NCBI GenBank assembly: GCA_964392615.1 | Contig: CAYMRB010000153.1 | Location: 1-20,261 of the forward strand | Source: CAYMRB01 sp964392615 | GTDB lineage: Bacteria; Planctomycetota; UBA8108 | Length of the DNA: 20,261 nucleotides | Direction of reading: 5' to 3' | Part shown: positions 6,997 to 14,063 of the stretch, piece after piece | How positions within the stretch are numbered: position 1 is the first letter of the stretch | Layout of the letters: every line of letters begins with the position of its first letter | Notes under the pieces: model-generated | The model's database searches: none | Told to the model about the DNA's origin: nothing | Seen by the model: only the letters and a program-made list of their open reading frames with translations | Program-made: the position numbers and the translations under genes

Positions 6997-8893
6997 TCGA
7001 CTGCTCAGGTACTACAGCCGCGAGCTGCAACACCTGCGGGAGTCCGCCGGGCAGTTCGCGAAGGACTTCCCGAAGATCGCCGGCCGGCTCGGCGTCGAGT
7101 CGTTGGAGTGCGCGGATCCGTACGTCGAGCGGCTGCTCGAGGGCTTCGCGTTCCTGACCGCGCGCGTGCAGCTGAAGTTCGACTCCGAGTTTCCGCGGCT
7201 GACGCATTCGCTTCTCGAGACCGTCTACCCGAATTACGTCGCGCCGACGCCGTCGATGGCGCTGGTGCAGTTCGAGCCTGACCTCGCCGAAGGCAGCCTC
7301 GTCGAGGGATTCGAGATTCCGCGCGGCAGCGTGCTGCGGAGTCGGCTCGGCAAGGGCGATCAGACGCCGTGCGAGTACCGTACGGCACATGACGTGACGT
7401 TGTGGCCCGTCGAGCTCACGGAGTTGCAGTACTACAGCGTCGCCGGAGCCACGGGCTTGCCCGAGGCCGTGCTCGGTCCTCGCGAGGGCGGTGCGAAGGC
7501 CGCGTTGCGGTTGCGCTTGTCGACCGTCGGCGGCTTGACGTTTAACAAGCTCGCGGGGTTCGACCGGCTCGCGTTCTTCGTCGACGGCACGGGTGAGGTT
7601 CCCGCGAATCTCCACGAGCACCTGCTGACGAGCGCGCGCGGCATCGCGATCCGCTCGCCGGTCAAGAAGGACAAGTGGTGCGAGACGGCGCCGGCCGACT
7701 GCGTTCGGCAGCGCGGCTTCGCGGACGACGAAGCGCTGCTTCCGTCCGGAGCGCGTTCGTTCCACGGCTATCGGCTCCTGCACGAGTACTTCGCGTTTCC
7801 GCACCGATATCGCTACGTCGAGATCGGGGGGATGTCGCGAGCTGCGGCGCGGCACAAGGGGCGCGAGATCGACGTGTTCGTGCTGCTCGACGAGGCCCGG
7901 CCGGATCTCGAGCGCGGCGTCGATCCGAAGAACCTGGCGCCGTACTCGACTCCCGCGGTGAATCTCTTTCCGCGCCGAGCGGACCGCATCCACCTGTCGG
8001 ATCGACACTCGGAGTTCCAGGTCATTCCCGACCGCACGCGACCGCTCGACTTCGAGGTCTATCAGGTTTCGGGCGTCACCGGGTTCGGGCAGCGCTCGGA
8101 CTTCGAGCAGCAGTTCCTGCCGTTCTACTCGTCGACGAGCTCGCGGCCGGACCACGAGGACACCGCATACTTCGCCGTCCACCGCGTGCCCCGAACGCTA
8201 TCGCAGAAGGAACGACGCCAGGGGCCGCGCTCGCGATACCTCGGCAGCGACGTGTACGTGTCGCTCGTCGATTCGAAGGAAGCGCCGTACAGCAGCTCGC
8301 TGCGTCAGCTCGCCGTCTCCACGCTGTGCACGAATCGCGATCTGCCGCTTCACATGCCGGTCGGCAAGGGCACGACCGATTTCACGCTGGACGCGGGCGC
8401 GCCGATCGTGGCGGCTCGCTGTCTCAAGGGACCGACCGCGCCGACGCCGGCTCATGTCAGCGGCGACCTCGCATGGCGCCTGATCAGCCATCTGTCGCTC
8501 AACTATCTGTCGCTCGTCGACTCGATCGACCTCGAGACCGGTGAGAGCCGCGGCGCCGAGGCGTTGCGCGATCTGCTCAAGCTTTACGGCGATGTGGCCG
8601 TACCCGAGGTGCGGCGGCAGATCGATGGCCTGCGGTCGATCTCGACGGACGAGATTGTCCGGCGCTCGCCGCGACCGTGGCCGGTCGGATTCGTCCGAGG
8701 CCTGGAGATCACGACGACGCTCGACGAGCCAGCGTTCGAAGGGACCGGCGTGTTCCTGCTCGGCTCGGTGCTCGAGCAGTTCTTCGCGAAATATGTGTCG
8801 CTCAACTCGTTCACGGAGATGGTCCTGCGCACGCAGGAGCGGGGCGAGATCAAGCGCTGGCCGTCGCGGATCGGCGCGAGGCACGTACTGTGA
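6989..8893 (+). CDS. tssF: TssF (VasA/ImpG family), T6SS baseplate protein
   Basis: 634 residues. TssF, with TssG and TssE, forms the baseplate wedge and recruits VgrG and the membrane complex. The start MDSRLLRYYSRELQHLRESAGQFAKDFPKIAGRL is the textbook TssF N-terminus. DPYVERLLEGFAFLTARV, LLETVYPNYVAPTPSMA and a C-terminal RGLEITTTLDE...GVFLLGSVLEQFFAKYVSLNSF block follow in the usual order. The GTG start at 6989 lies inside tssE (8-base overlap) with GAGGAG (6976-6981) seven bases upstream; longer in-frame extensions would put non-family sequence before the conserved start. The last codon overlaps the tssG start as GTGA. Confidence 0.95.
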   Translation: MDSRLLRYYSRELQHLRESAGQFAKDFPKIAGRLGVESLECADPYVERLLEGFAFLTARVQLKFDSEFPRLTHSLLETVYPNYVAPTPSMALVQFEPDLAEGSLVEGFEIPRGSVLRSRLGKGDQTPCEYRTAHDVTLWPVELTELQYYSVAGATGLPEAVLGPREGGAKAALRLRLSTVGGLTFNKLAGFDRLAFFVDGTGEVPANLHEHLLTSARGIAIRSPVKKDKWCETAPADCVRQRGFADDEALLPSGARSFHGYRLLHEYFAFPHRYRYVEIGGMSRAAARHKGREIDVFVLLDEARPDLERGVDPKNLAPYSTPAVNLFPRRADRIHLSDRHSEFQVIPDRTRPLDFEVYQVSGVTGFGQRSDFEQQFLPFYSSTSSRPDHEDTAYFAVHRVPRTLSQKERRQGPRSRYLGSDVYVSLVDSKEAPYSSSLRQLAVSTLCTNRDLPLHMPVGKGTTDFTLDAGAPIVAARCLKGPTAPTPAHVSGDLAWRLISHLSLNYLSLVDSIDLETGESRGAEALRDLLKLYGDVAVPEVRRQIDGLRSISTDEIVRRSPRPWPVGFVRGLEITTTLDEPAFEGTGVFLLGSVLEQFFAKYVSLNSFTEMVLRTQERGEIKRWPSRIGARHVL

Positions 8894-9957
8894 GTTCCGG
8901 CGACGTGGCGAATCGGGAAGAAGCTGCGCGCGAGCTCAAGCGCGACCTCGAGGACGAGCCGTTCCGCTTCGATTTCTTCCAAGCCGTGCGGCGATTGGAG
9001 GCTCTCGCAGCGGACAAGCCTCGCGTGGGGTTTGCGGAGCGCTTTCACGAGGATCCGATTCGCTTCACGCAGGAGGCATCGCTCGCGTTCGCTCCATCGT
9101 CCGTGTCCGGGTTCGAGCCCGGCCGTGACGGAGTGGACAAGCTCGCCGTGCGGTTCCTCGGCCTCCTCGGGCCGAACGGACCGATGCCGCACCACTTCAC
9201 GGAGTACGTGCTCGAGCGGCTTCTGCACCACAAGGACCGCACCCTCGTCGGATTCCTCGATGTCTTCCATCACCGGATCCTGGCGCTCTTCTACCGCGCG
9301 TGGCTCTACGGCAATCAGGCCGCGTGTCGCGATCGGCCCGGCGAGGACTCGTTTGCGCGCCATGTTGCGGGATTGATCGGCATCGCGATCGAATCGTACC
9401 AGCGCCGGGACGCGGTTCCGGACGCCGCGAAGTTGCACTACGCGCACCACCTGGTGTCGCACACGCGCAACGTCGAGGGGCTCGAGCAGATTCTCGCCGA
9501 CGACCTCGCCGTGCCAGCGCGAATCGAGGAGTTCGTCGGGGAGTGGGAGGAGATTCCTCTGGAGTACCGCTGCCGCCTCGGCGCCGACCCGGAGACGGGA
9601 ACGCTCGGCGTCAATGCGTTCGCGGGCTCGCGGTACTGGGACGCGCAGCAGAAGTTCCGTATCGTGTTGGGGCCGATGTCGGTCGCGCGGTATCGGTATC
9701 TTCTGCCGGGGGCGCCCGGCTGGTCGCGATTGCGCGATTGGGTGCGCAACTACGTCGGTTTCGAGCTCGTCTGGGAGGTGCGGCTGGTCCTCGCGGCGCG
9801 CGAAGTGCCGGACCTGGAGCTCGGAGGAGAAGGGCGGCTCGGTCAGTCGACTTGGCTCAAGAGTCGAATGTTCGCACGAGATGCCGCCGATTTGGTGGTA
9901 CAGGGAGCGGGAGCGGCTCGAGGCGCGGTGGGGAACGGTCGCAGCACTACAGGGTGA
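8890..9957 (+). CDS. tssG: TssG (VasB/ImpH family), T6SS baseplate protein
   Basis: 355 residues. TssG bridges TssF dimers in the baseplate wedge and contacts TssK. The FRFDFFQAVRRLE motif near residue 26, RVGFAERFHEDPIRF, and FLGLLGPNGPMPHHFTEYVLERLLHHKD are standard, with YVGFELVWEVRLVL near the C-terminus. The GTG start at 8890 forms a 4-base GTGA overlap with the tssF stop and has GAGG eight bases upstream. The last 25 or so residues (QGAGAARGAVGNGRS) are low-complexity and unlike the rest, which is common at TssG ends. A 22-base gap separates it from tssH. Confidence 0.93.
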   Translation: MSSGDVANREEAARELKRDLEDEPFRFDFFQAVRRLEALAADKPRVGFAERFHEDPIRFTQEASLAFAPSSVSGFEPGRDGVDKLAVRFLGLLGPNGPMPHHFTEYVLERLLHHKDRTLVGFLDVFHHRILALFYRAWLYGNQAACRDRPGEDSFARHVAGLIGIAIESYQRRDAVPDAAKLHYAHHLVSHTRNVEGLEQILADDLAVPARIEEFVGEWEEIPLEYRCRLGADPETGTLGVNAFAGSRYWDAQQKFRIVLGPMSVARYRYLLPGAPGWSRLRDWVRNYVGFELVWEVRLVLAAREVPDLELGGEGRLGQSTWLKSRMFARDAADLVVQGAGAARGAVGNGRSTTG

Positions 9958-9979
9958 GATCACGAGAGAGCGGGAACTC

Positions 9980-12751
9980 ATGTCGGACATCAACCGCAAG
10001 GTCCTCTTCGGAAAGCTCGACAGCCTCGGCTACAAGTCGATCGAGAGCGGCACGGTCTTCTGCAAGATGCGGGGCAATCCGTACGTCGAGCTCGTGCACT
10101 GGATCAATCAGATCCTGCAGCAGCCCGACTCGGACCTGCACCGTATCGTGCGCCACTTCGAGGTCGACCCGTCACGTCTCGCAGCCGATCTGACCGCTGC
10201 GCTCGACGCTTTGCCGCGCGGGGCGACGGCGATCTCCGACTTCTCGCCGCATCTCGAGGAAGCGGTCGAGCGCGGCTGGCTCTACGCGACGCTGCTCTTC
10301 GGAGCGAATCGCGTGCGCACCGGGCATCTCGTCGTCGGCATTCTGAAGACATCGCATCTGCGCAGCGTTCTCTTGTCGTTGTCGCGGCAGTTCGACAAGG
10401 TCAAGGTCGACGACCTGTGCCAGCAGTTCGACGCTATCGTCGGCGGATCGCCGGAGGACGCGCTCGCCGCGACGGACGGCAGCGCCGTCGGTGGGGGAGT
10501 CGCGCCGGGCGAGGCGAGCGCTGCGATGGCGCCAGCCGAGATGGGCAAGCAGGAAGCGCTCGCACAGTTCTCCGTCGACCTGACCGAACGCGCCCGTACA
10601 GGCGAGATCGACCCGATCGTCGGTCGCGACGGGGAGATCCGGCAGATCGTCGACATCCTGATGCGTCGCCGTCAGAACAACCCGATCCTCACCGGCGAGG
10701 CCGGCGTCGGAAAGACCGCGGTCGTCGAGGGATTCGCGCAGCGCATCGCGTCGGGCGATGTGCCGCCACCTCTGAAGGACGTCACGCTGCGAACGCTCGA
10801 CCTCGGCTTGCTGCAGGCCGGTGCGAGCATGAAGGGCGAGTTCGAGAACCGCCTGCGCCAGGTCATCGAGGAGGTGCAGTCGTCGCCAAAGCCGATCATT
10901 CTCTTCATCGACGAAGCGCACACGCTGATCGGAGCGGGCGGAGCGGCGGGCCAGGGCGACGCGGCGAATCTGCTCAAGCCGGCGCTCGCGCGTGGCACGC
11001 TGCGGACGATCGCCGCGACGACGTGGGCCGAGTACAAGAAGTACTTCGAGAAGGACCCGGCGCTGACGCGGCGTTTCCAGGTCGTCAAGGTCGAGGAGCC
11101 GACCGAGGAGAAGGGCGTGCTGATGATGCGCGGCATGGCCTCGACGCTCGAGGCGCATCACCGCGTGCAGGTGCTCGACACAGCGCTCGAGTCCGCGGTG
11201 ACGCTGTCGCATCGCTACATCCCGGCGCGGCAACTGCCCGACAAGGCGGTGAGCCTGCTCGACACGGCGTGCGCGCGCGTCGCGGTCGGACAGCACGCGA
11301 CGCCGGCGGCGGTGGAAGATTGCCAGCGGCGGATCGAGGCGCTCGAGACCGAGCTCGAGATCGTCGACCGCGAGGCGGCCGTCGGCGTCGATCACGACGA
11401 GCGGCGTGCATCGGTCGTGGGGAACCTGGATGCCGAGCGTGCGCGGCTCGCCGAGTTGCACGGCGGTTGGGCGCAGGAGAAGGATCTCGTCGACGAGATC
11501 CTCGCGCTGCGCAAGCGGCTGCGCGATGGCGGCGCTGAGGCGGACGGCGACGAAGACGGAGACGGCGACGGCGTGGAAGGCGAAGCCGCGGACGGCGAGA
11601 GTGCGCCGGACGACACAGCAGCGGCCGACGCGGCGGACGGCGACGGCGCGCTGACCGAGGCGGACCGCGCGGCGTGTCTCGACGAGCTGCGTGGCTTGCA
11701 GGCGAAGCTCACCGAGATGCAGGGCGAGACGCCGCTCATCTTGCCGTCGGTCGACGACCAGGCCGTCGCGTCGGTCGTCGCCGATTGGACCGGCGTGCCG
11801 GTCGGCCGGATGGTCAAGGATCAGGTCGCGTCGGTACTGACGCTCGCGGACACGCTCGAAGAGCGCGTCATCGGTCAACGCCATGCTCTCGATGCGATCG
11901 CGAAGCGCATCCAGACGTCGCGTGCCGGTCTCGATAATCCGGCCCGGCCGATCGGCGTCTTCCTGCTCGCGGGGCCGAGCGGCGTCGGCAAGACCGAGAC
12001 CGCATTGGCGCTGTCGGAAGCGCTCTACGGCGGCGAGCAGAACCTGATCACGATCAACATGAGCGAGTTCCAGGAGGCCCACACGGTCTCGACGCTCAAG
12101 GGAGCGCCGCCCGGGTACGTCGGCTACGGCGAGGGCGGCGTGTTGACGGAGGCCGTGCGGCGGCGACCGTACTCGGTCGTCCTGCTCGACGAGATCGAGA
12201 AGGCGCACTCCGACGTCCACGAGATCTTCTTCCAGGTGTTCGACAAGGGCGTCATGGAAGACGGCGAGGGGCGCATGATCGACTTCAAGAACACGGTCAT
12301 CCTGCTGACGTCGAACGTCGGCAGCGATCTGATCATGAACCTCTGCAAGGATCCGGACCTGATGCCGGATACGGAGGGACTGACGAAGTCGATGCGCGAG
12401 CCGCTCCTGAAGGTCTTCCCGGCGGCCCTCCTCGGCCGCGTCGTGACGGTGCCGTACTACCCGCTCGGTGACGAGATGATCCACACGATCATCCGCCTCC
12501 AGCTCGGCCGCATCGCCCAGCGCCTCGAGGAGAACCACGACGCGCCGCTCTCATGGGACGACGCCGCGGTCGAGCTCATCCAGAAGCGCTGCACCGAGCT
12601 CGAGAGCGGGGCGCGCATGGTCGACGCGATCCTCACGCACACGCTCTTGCCCCAGGTGAGCCGCGAGATCCTCGAACGGCTGATGCGCGGCGAAACGGTC
12701 GACAAGGTGCACTTGGCGGTCGAGGACGGGGACTTCGCGTACGGGTTCTGA
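9980..12751 (+). CDS. clpV: TssH/ClpV, AAA+ ATPase that disassembles the contracted sheath
   Basis: 923 residues. ClpV unfolds contracted TssB/TssC so the sheath can be reused. Order of parts: N-terminal domain (1-150), a Gly/Ala linker, AAA1 with Walker A GEAGVGKT (239-246) and Walker B ILFIDEAH (307-314), coiled-coil middle domain (about 400-590), and AAA2 with Walker A GPSGVGKT (665-672), pore-loop region GAPPGYVGYGEGG (708-720) and Walker B VVLLDEIEK (733-741). Both catalytic sites look intact. The middle domain contains an extra acidic low-complexity stretch (about 517-561, rich in Asp, Gly, Glu and Ala, DNA 11528-11662) not typical of ClpV. ATG 9980 is chosen because the family begins here; the longer upstream frame overlaps tssG and encodes Arg/Ser-rich non-family sequence. 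It is the last gene of the rightward operon. Confidence 0.96.
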   Translation: MSDINRKVLFGKLDSLGYKSIESGTVFCKMRGNPYVELVHWINQILQQPDSDLHRIVRHFEVDPSRLAADLTAALDALPRGATAISDFSPHLEEAVERGWLYATLLFGANRVRTGHLVVGILKTSHLRSVLLSLSRQFDKVKVDDLCQQFDAIVGGSPEDALAATDGSAVGGGVAPGEASAAMAPAEMGKQEALAQFSVDLTERARTGEIDPIVGRDGEIRQIVDILMRRRQNNPILTGEAGVGKTAVVEGFAQRIASGDVPPPLKDVTLRTLDLGLLQAGASMKGEFENRLRQVIEEVQSSPKPIILFIDEAHTLIGAGGAAGQGDAANLLKPALARGTLRTIAATTWAEYKKYFEKDPALTRRFQVVKVEEPTEEKGVLMMRGMASTLEAHHRVQVLDTALESAVTLSHRYIPARQLPDKAVSLLDTACARVAVGQHATPAAVEDCQRRIEALETELEIVDREAAVGVDHDERRASVVGNLDAERARLAELHGGWAQEKDLVDEILALRKRLRDGGAEADGDEDGDGDGVEGEAADGESAPDDTAAADAADGDGALTEADRAACLDELRGLQAKLTEMQGETPLILPSVDDQAVASVVADWTGVPVGRMVKDQVASVLTLADTLEERVIGQRHALDAIAKRIQTSRAGLDNPARPIGVFLLAGPSGVGKTETALALSEALYGGEQNLITINMSEFQEAHTVSTLKGAPPGYVGYGEGGVLTEAVRRRPYSVVLLDEIEKAHSDVHEIFFQVFDKGVMEDGEGRMIDFKNTVILLTSNVGSDLIMNLCKDPDLMPDTEGLTKSMREPLLKVFPAALLGRVVTVPYYPLGDEMIHTIIRLQLGRIAQRLEENHDAPLSWDDAAVELIQKRCTELESGARMVDAILTHTLLPQVSREILERLMRGETVDKVHLAVEDGDFAYGF

Positions 12752-12849
12752 TTCAACGGGACGCTCTTCACCGAGTCGACGAGGGCGCTGGACGCTGTCG
12801 ACGGCCGAGTGTTAGGCGGCCGAACATCCGTCGGATCTGAGGCATGTGA

Positions 12850-12929
12850 ACAGAAGGAAACGAAGGCAACGAAGAAGAATCGGATGCGGTCGAGTCGCTT
12901 CGCCCTTCGTTACCTTTGTTCCCCTCTGT
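12850..12929. repeat. 25-nt imperfect inverted repeat in the convergent spacer (two-way terminator or dispersed repeat)
   Basis: The left arm 12850-12874 and the reverse complement of 12905-12929 agree at 21 of 25 positions, and all four differences are transitions. The loop is 30 nt. Each arm has internal near-copies of AACGAAG/AACAAAG. It lies between the convergent tssH and tagF-side operons, where a shared terminator is expected, but no long T run follows either arm. Its right arm overlaps the last codons and stop of the 37-residue ORF. A second small stem, TGGCC-GCG-GGCCA, abuts it at 12930-12942. Confidence 0.75.
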
Positions 12930-13023
12930 TGGCCGCGGGCCACAATAAGAGAAGCCCGAACCCGCCGATCGATGTAGCGAGAAGAGCGAACAGAACGCCG
13001 TAGCGAATCGCGCCGGTCGACAT
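12910..13023 (-). CDS. Small single-pass membrane ORF (37 residues), unknown
   Basis: I do not recognise this gene. Its ATG shares one base with the tagF stop codon (TGATG), an arrangement typical of reinitiation. It encodes MSTGAIRYGVLFALLATS followed by IGGFGLLLLWPAANRGEQR. Residues about 6-30 form one strong hydrophobic helix with a charged tail, so a small inner-membrane protein is the natural reading. There is no lipobox cysteine. Its final codons and TAA lie inside the inverted repeat. In the P. aeruginosa H1 order this slot after tagF holds phosphatase and kinase genes (pppA, ppkA), which are absent here. It could be a T6SS membrane accessory or a chance frame; no ribosome site stronger than GGCGAG is visible. 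Confidence 0.5.
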   Translation of the reverse strand: MSTGAIRYGVLFALLATSIGGFGLLLLWPAANRGEQR

Positions 13024-14063
13024 CAGCGCATTCTCGCCAACGGCAAGTCCGCCAGCCCCAGCGCCGTCGCGTCTTCCGTGATCCGTTCCTGAACGCGCTC
13101 CGCGAACGATTGGAACTTGTCCTCGGCGCCGTCGATTGCCGCGATCGGGCGGCGCAGGTCGAGCAGGTAGTCGTGCGCTTCGGCTTGACCGAAGAGCGGT
13201 GGGAAGTCGATCGCCGCCGGCGCACGGAAGAAGAACCAGATGCCGCGTTCCTCGTGGCCTTCGCACGGCAGCCACATCACCGGGAGCGCCGGCAGGCCGT
13301 CGTCGAGCTGTGTCTCGAGCGTGCGCAGCCAGAAGCCCGCCTGCAGCTCGACGGGCACGCCGGCCATCGCGGGGACGCCGAACGCGATCGACGAGGAGGA
13401 ACCTTCCGATTGCAGGCGCTCGGCGATGTCGGCGAGGCACCACGCGAGCCGCGGGTAGAACACCCAGAACGCCTCGTGCAAGAGCCCCTCGAGCCACGAG
13501 ACCGCCGGGCGGTTCGACAGCGCGTTCTCGAGCCCTTCGCGACCGCGGTGCGGCGGCTCGAACTCGACCTTCGTCGACTTGACGGTCGTCAGGACCTGCG
13601 TGGCGCCACCGTGCTCGGACCCCGCCTGCGACCACGGCGTGCCATCGGGTGTTCGCGCGTGCGGCTCGATGCGCGGCCACAGATGGCTCATGACGAGCGG
13701 CAGCTCTTGCGCGCCGCGAGTGCCGAGCTTGCGCGTCGCGAGTTCGGTGTGCAGCGAGAACGGAAACCGCCGGCCGACACGATCGAAGCTGTCGCAAATC
13801 CATGCGGCGAGGATGCGGCGACCTCCCGCCTGCGGCCACAGTGTTCGGTACGCGACGCAGTCCGCTTCGGCAGCCTCCTCCGCCGCCGCCGTGGGGGAGC
13901 CTGCCACCGCCGTACCGCTCGCCGAGCTGCCGTCACGCTGTGCGGCGCTGACGCCTTCGATGAGCCAATCGCGGACCGCCGCGGAATGCACGCCGAAGCG
14001 GCGCACCTCGAGGAAGTCCTCGTAGAGCCGGAGCTTCCCGAAGCAGGCGAGCGCGAGCCTCAT
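13023..14063 (-). CDS. tagF: TagF/ImpM-like T6SS-associated protein
   Basis: 346 residues. TagF proteins repress T6SS firing after translation in P. aeruginosa and related bacteria. The N-terminal block keeps the family outline: CFGKLRLYEDFLEVR (7-21) resembles FGKLP..GDF, and DSFDRVGRRFPFSLH (91-105) resembles the .S.DRVGR.FPL signature. The remainder (LPVMWLPCEGHEERGIWFFFRAP, then a helical C-terminus) is less familiar, and the protein is longer than a typical single-domain TagF. An Ala/Ser-rich loop (about 44-66) looks like an insertion. The ATG at 14063 overlaps the tssM stop as ATGA, so expression follows tssM. Position after tssK-L-M matches PA0076. A divergent TagF is my best reading; a lineage-specific accessory protein is the alternative. 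Confidence 0.72.
   Translation of the reverse strand: MRLALACFGKLRLYEDFLEVRRFGVHSAAVRDWLIEGVSAAQRDGSSASGTAVAGSPTAAAEEAAEADCVAYRTLWPQAGGRRILAAWICDSFDRVGRRFPFSLHTELATRKLGTRGAQELPLVMSHLWPRIEPHARTPDGTPWSQAGSEHGGATQVLTTVKSTKVEFEPPHRGREGLENALSNRPAVSWLEGLLHEAFWVFYPRLAWCLADIAERLQSEGSSSSIAFGVPAMAGVPVELQAGFWLRTLETQLDDGLPALPVMWLPCEGHEERGIWFFFRAPAAIDFPPLFGQAEAHDYLLDLRRPIAAIDGAEDKFQSFAERVQERITEDATALGLADLPLARMR

Noticed and set aside
9614..9979. N-terminal extension of ClpV upstream of ATG 9980
   Set aside because: The open frame overlaps tssG and encodes Arg/Ser-rich sequence unlike ClpV, while the family N-terminus begins at 9980.
10172..12538. 788-codon open frame on the minus strand opposite clpV
   Set aside because: It is rich in Arg, Leu, Asp and Glu with no family resemblance and is exactly antisense to an intact ClpV. 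Long antisense frames are expected from GC-rich codon bias.
12752..13022. VgrG, PAAR or an effector/immunity pair near clpV
   Set aside because: After clpV there is only a short spacer and a small membrane ORF. No VgrG, PAAR or toxin-like sequence is visible in the window.
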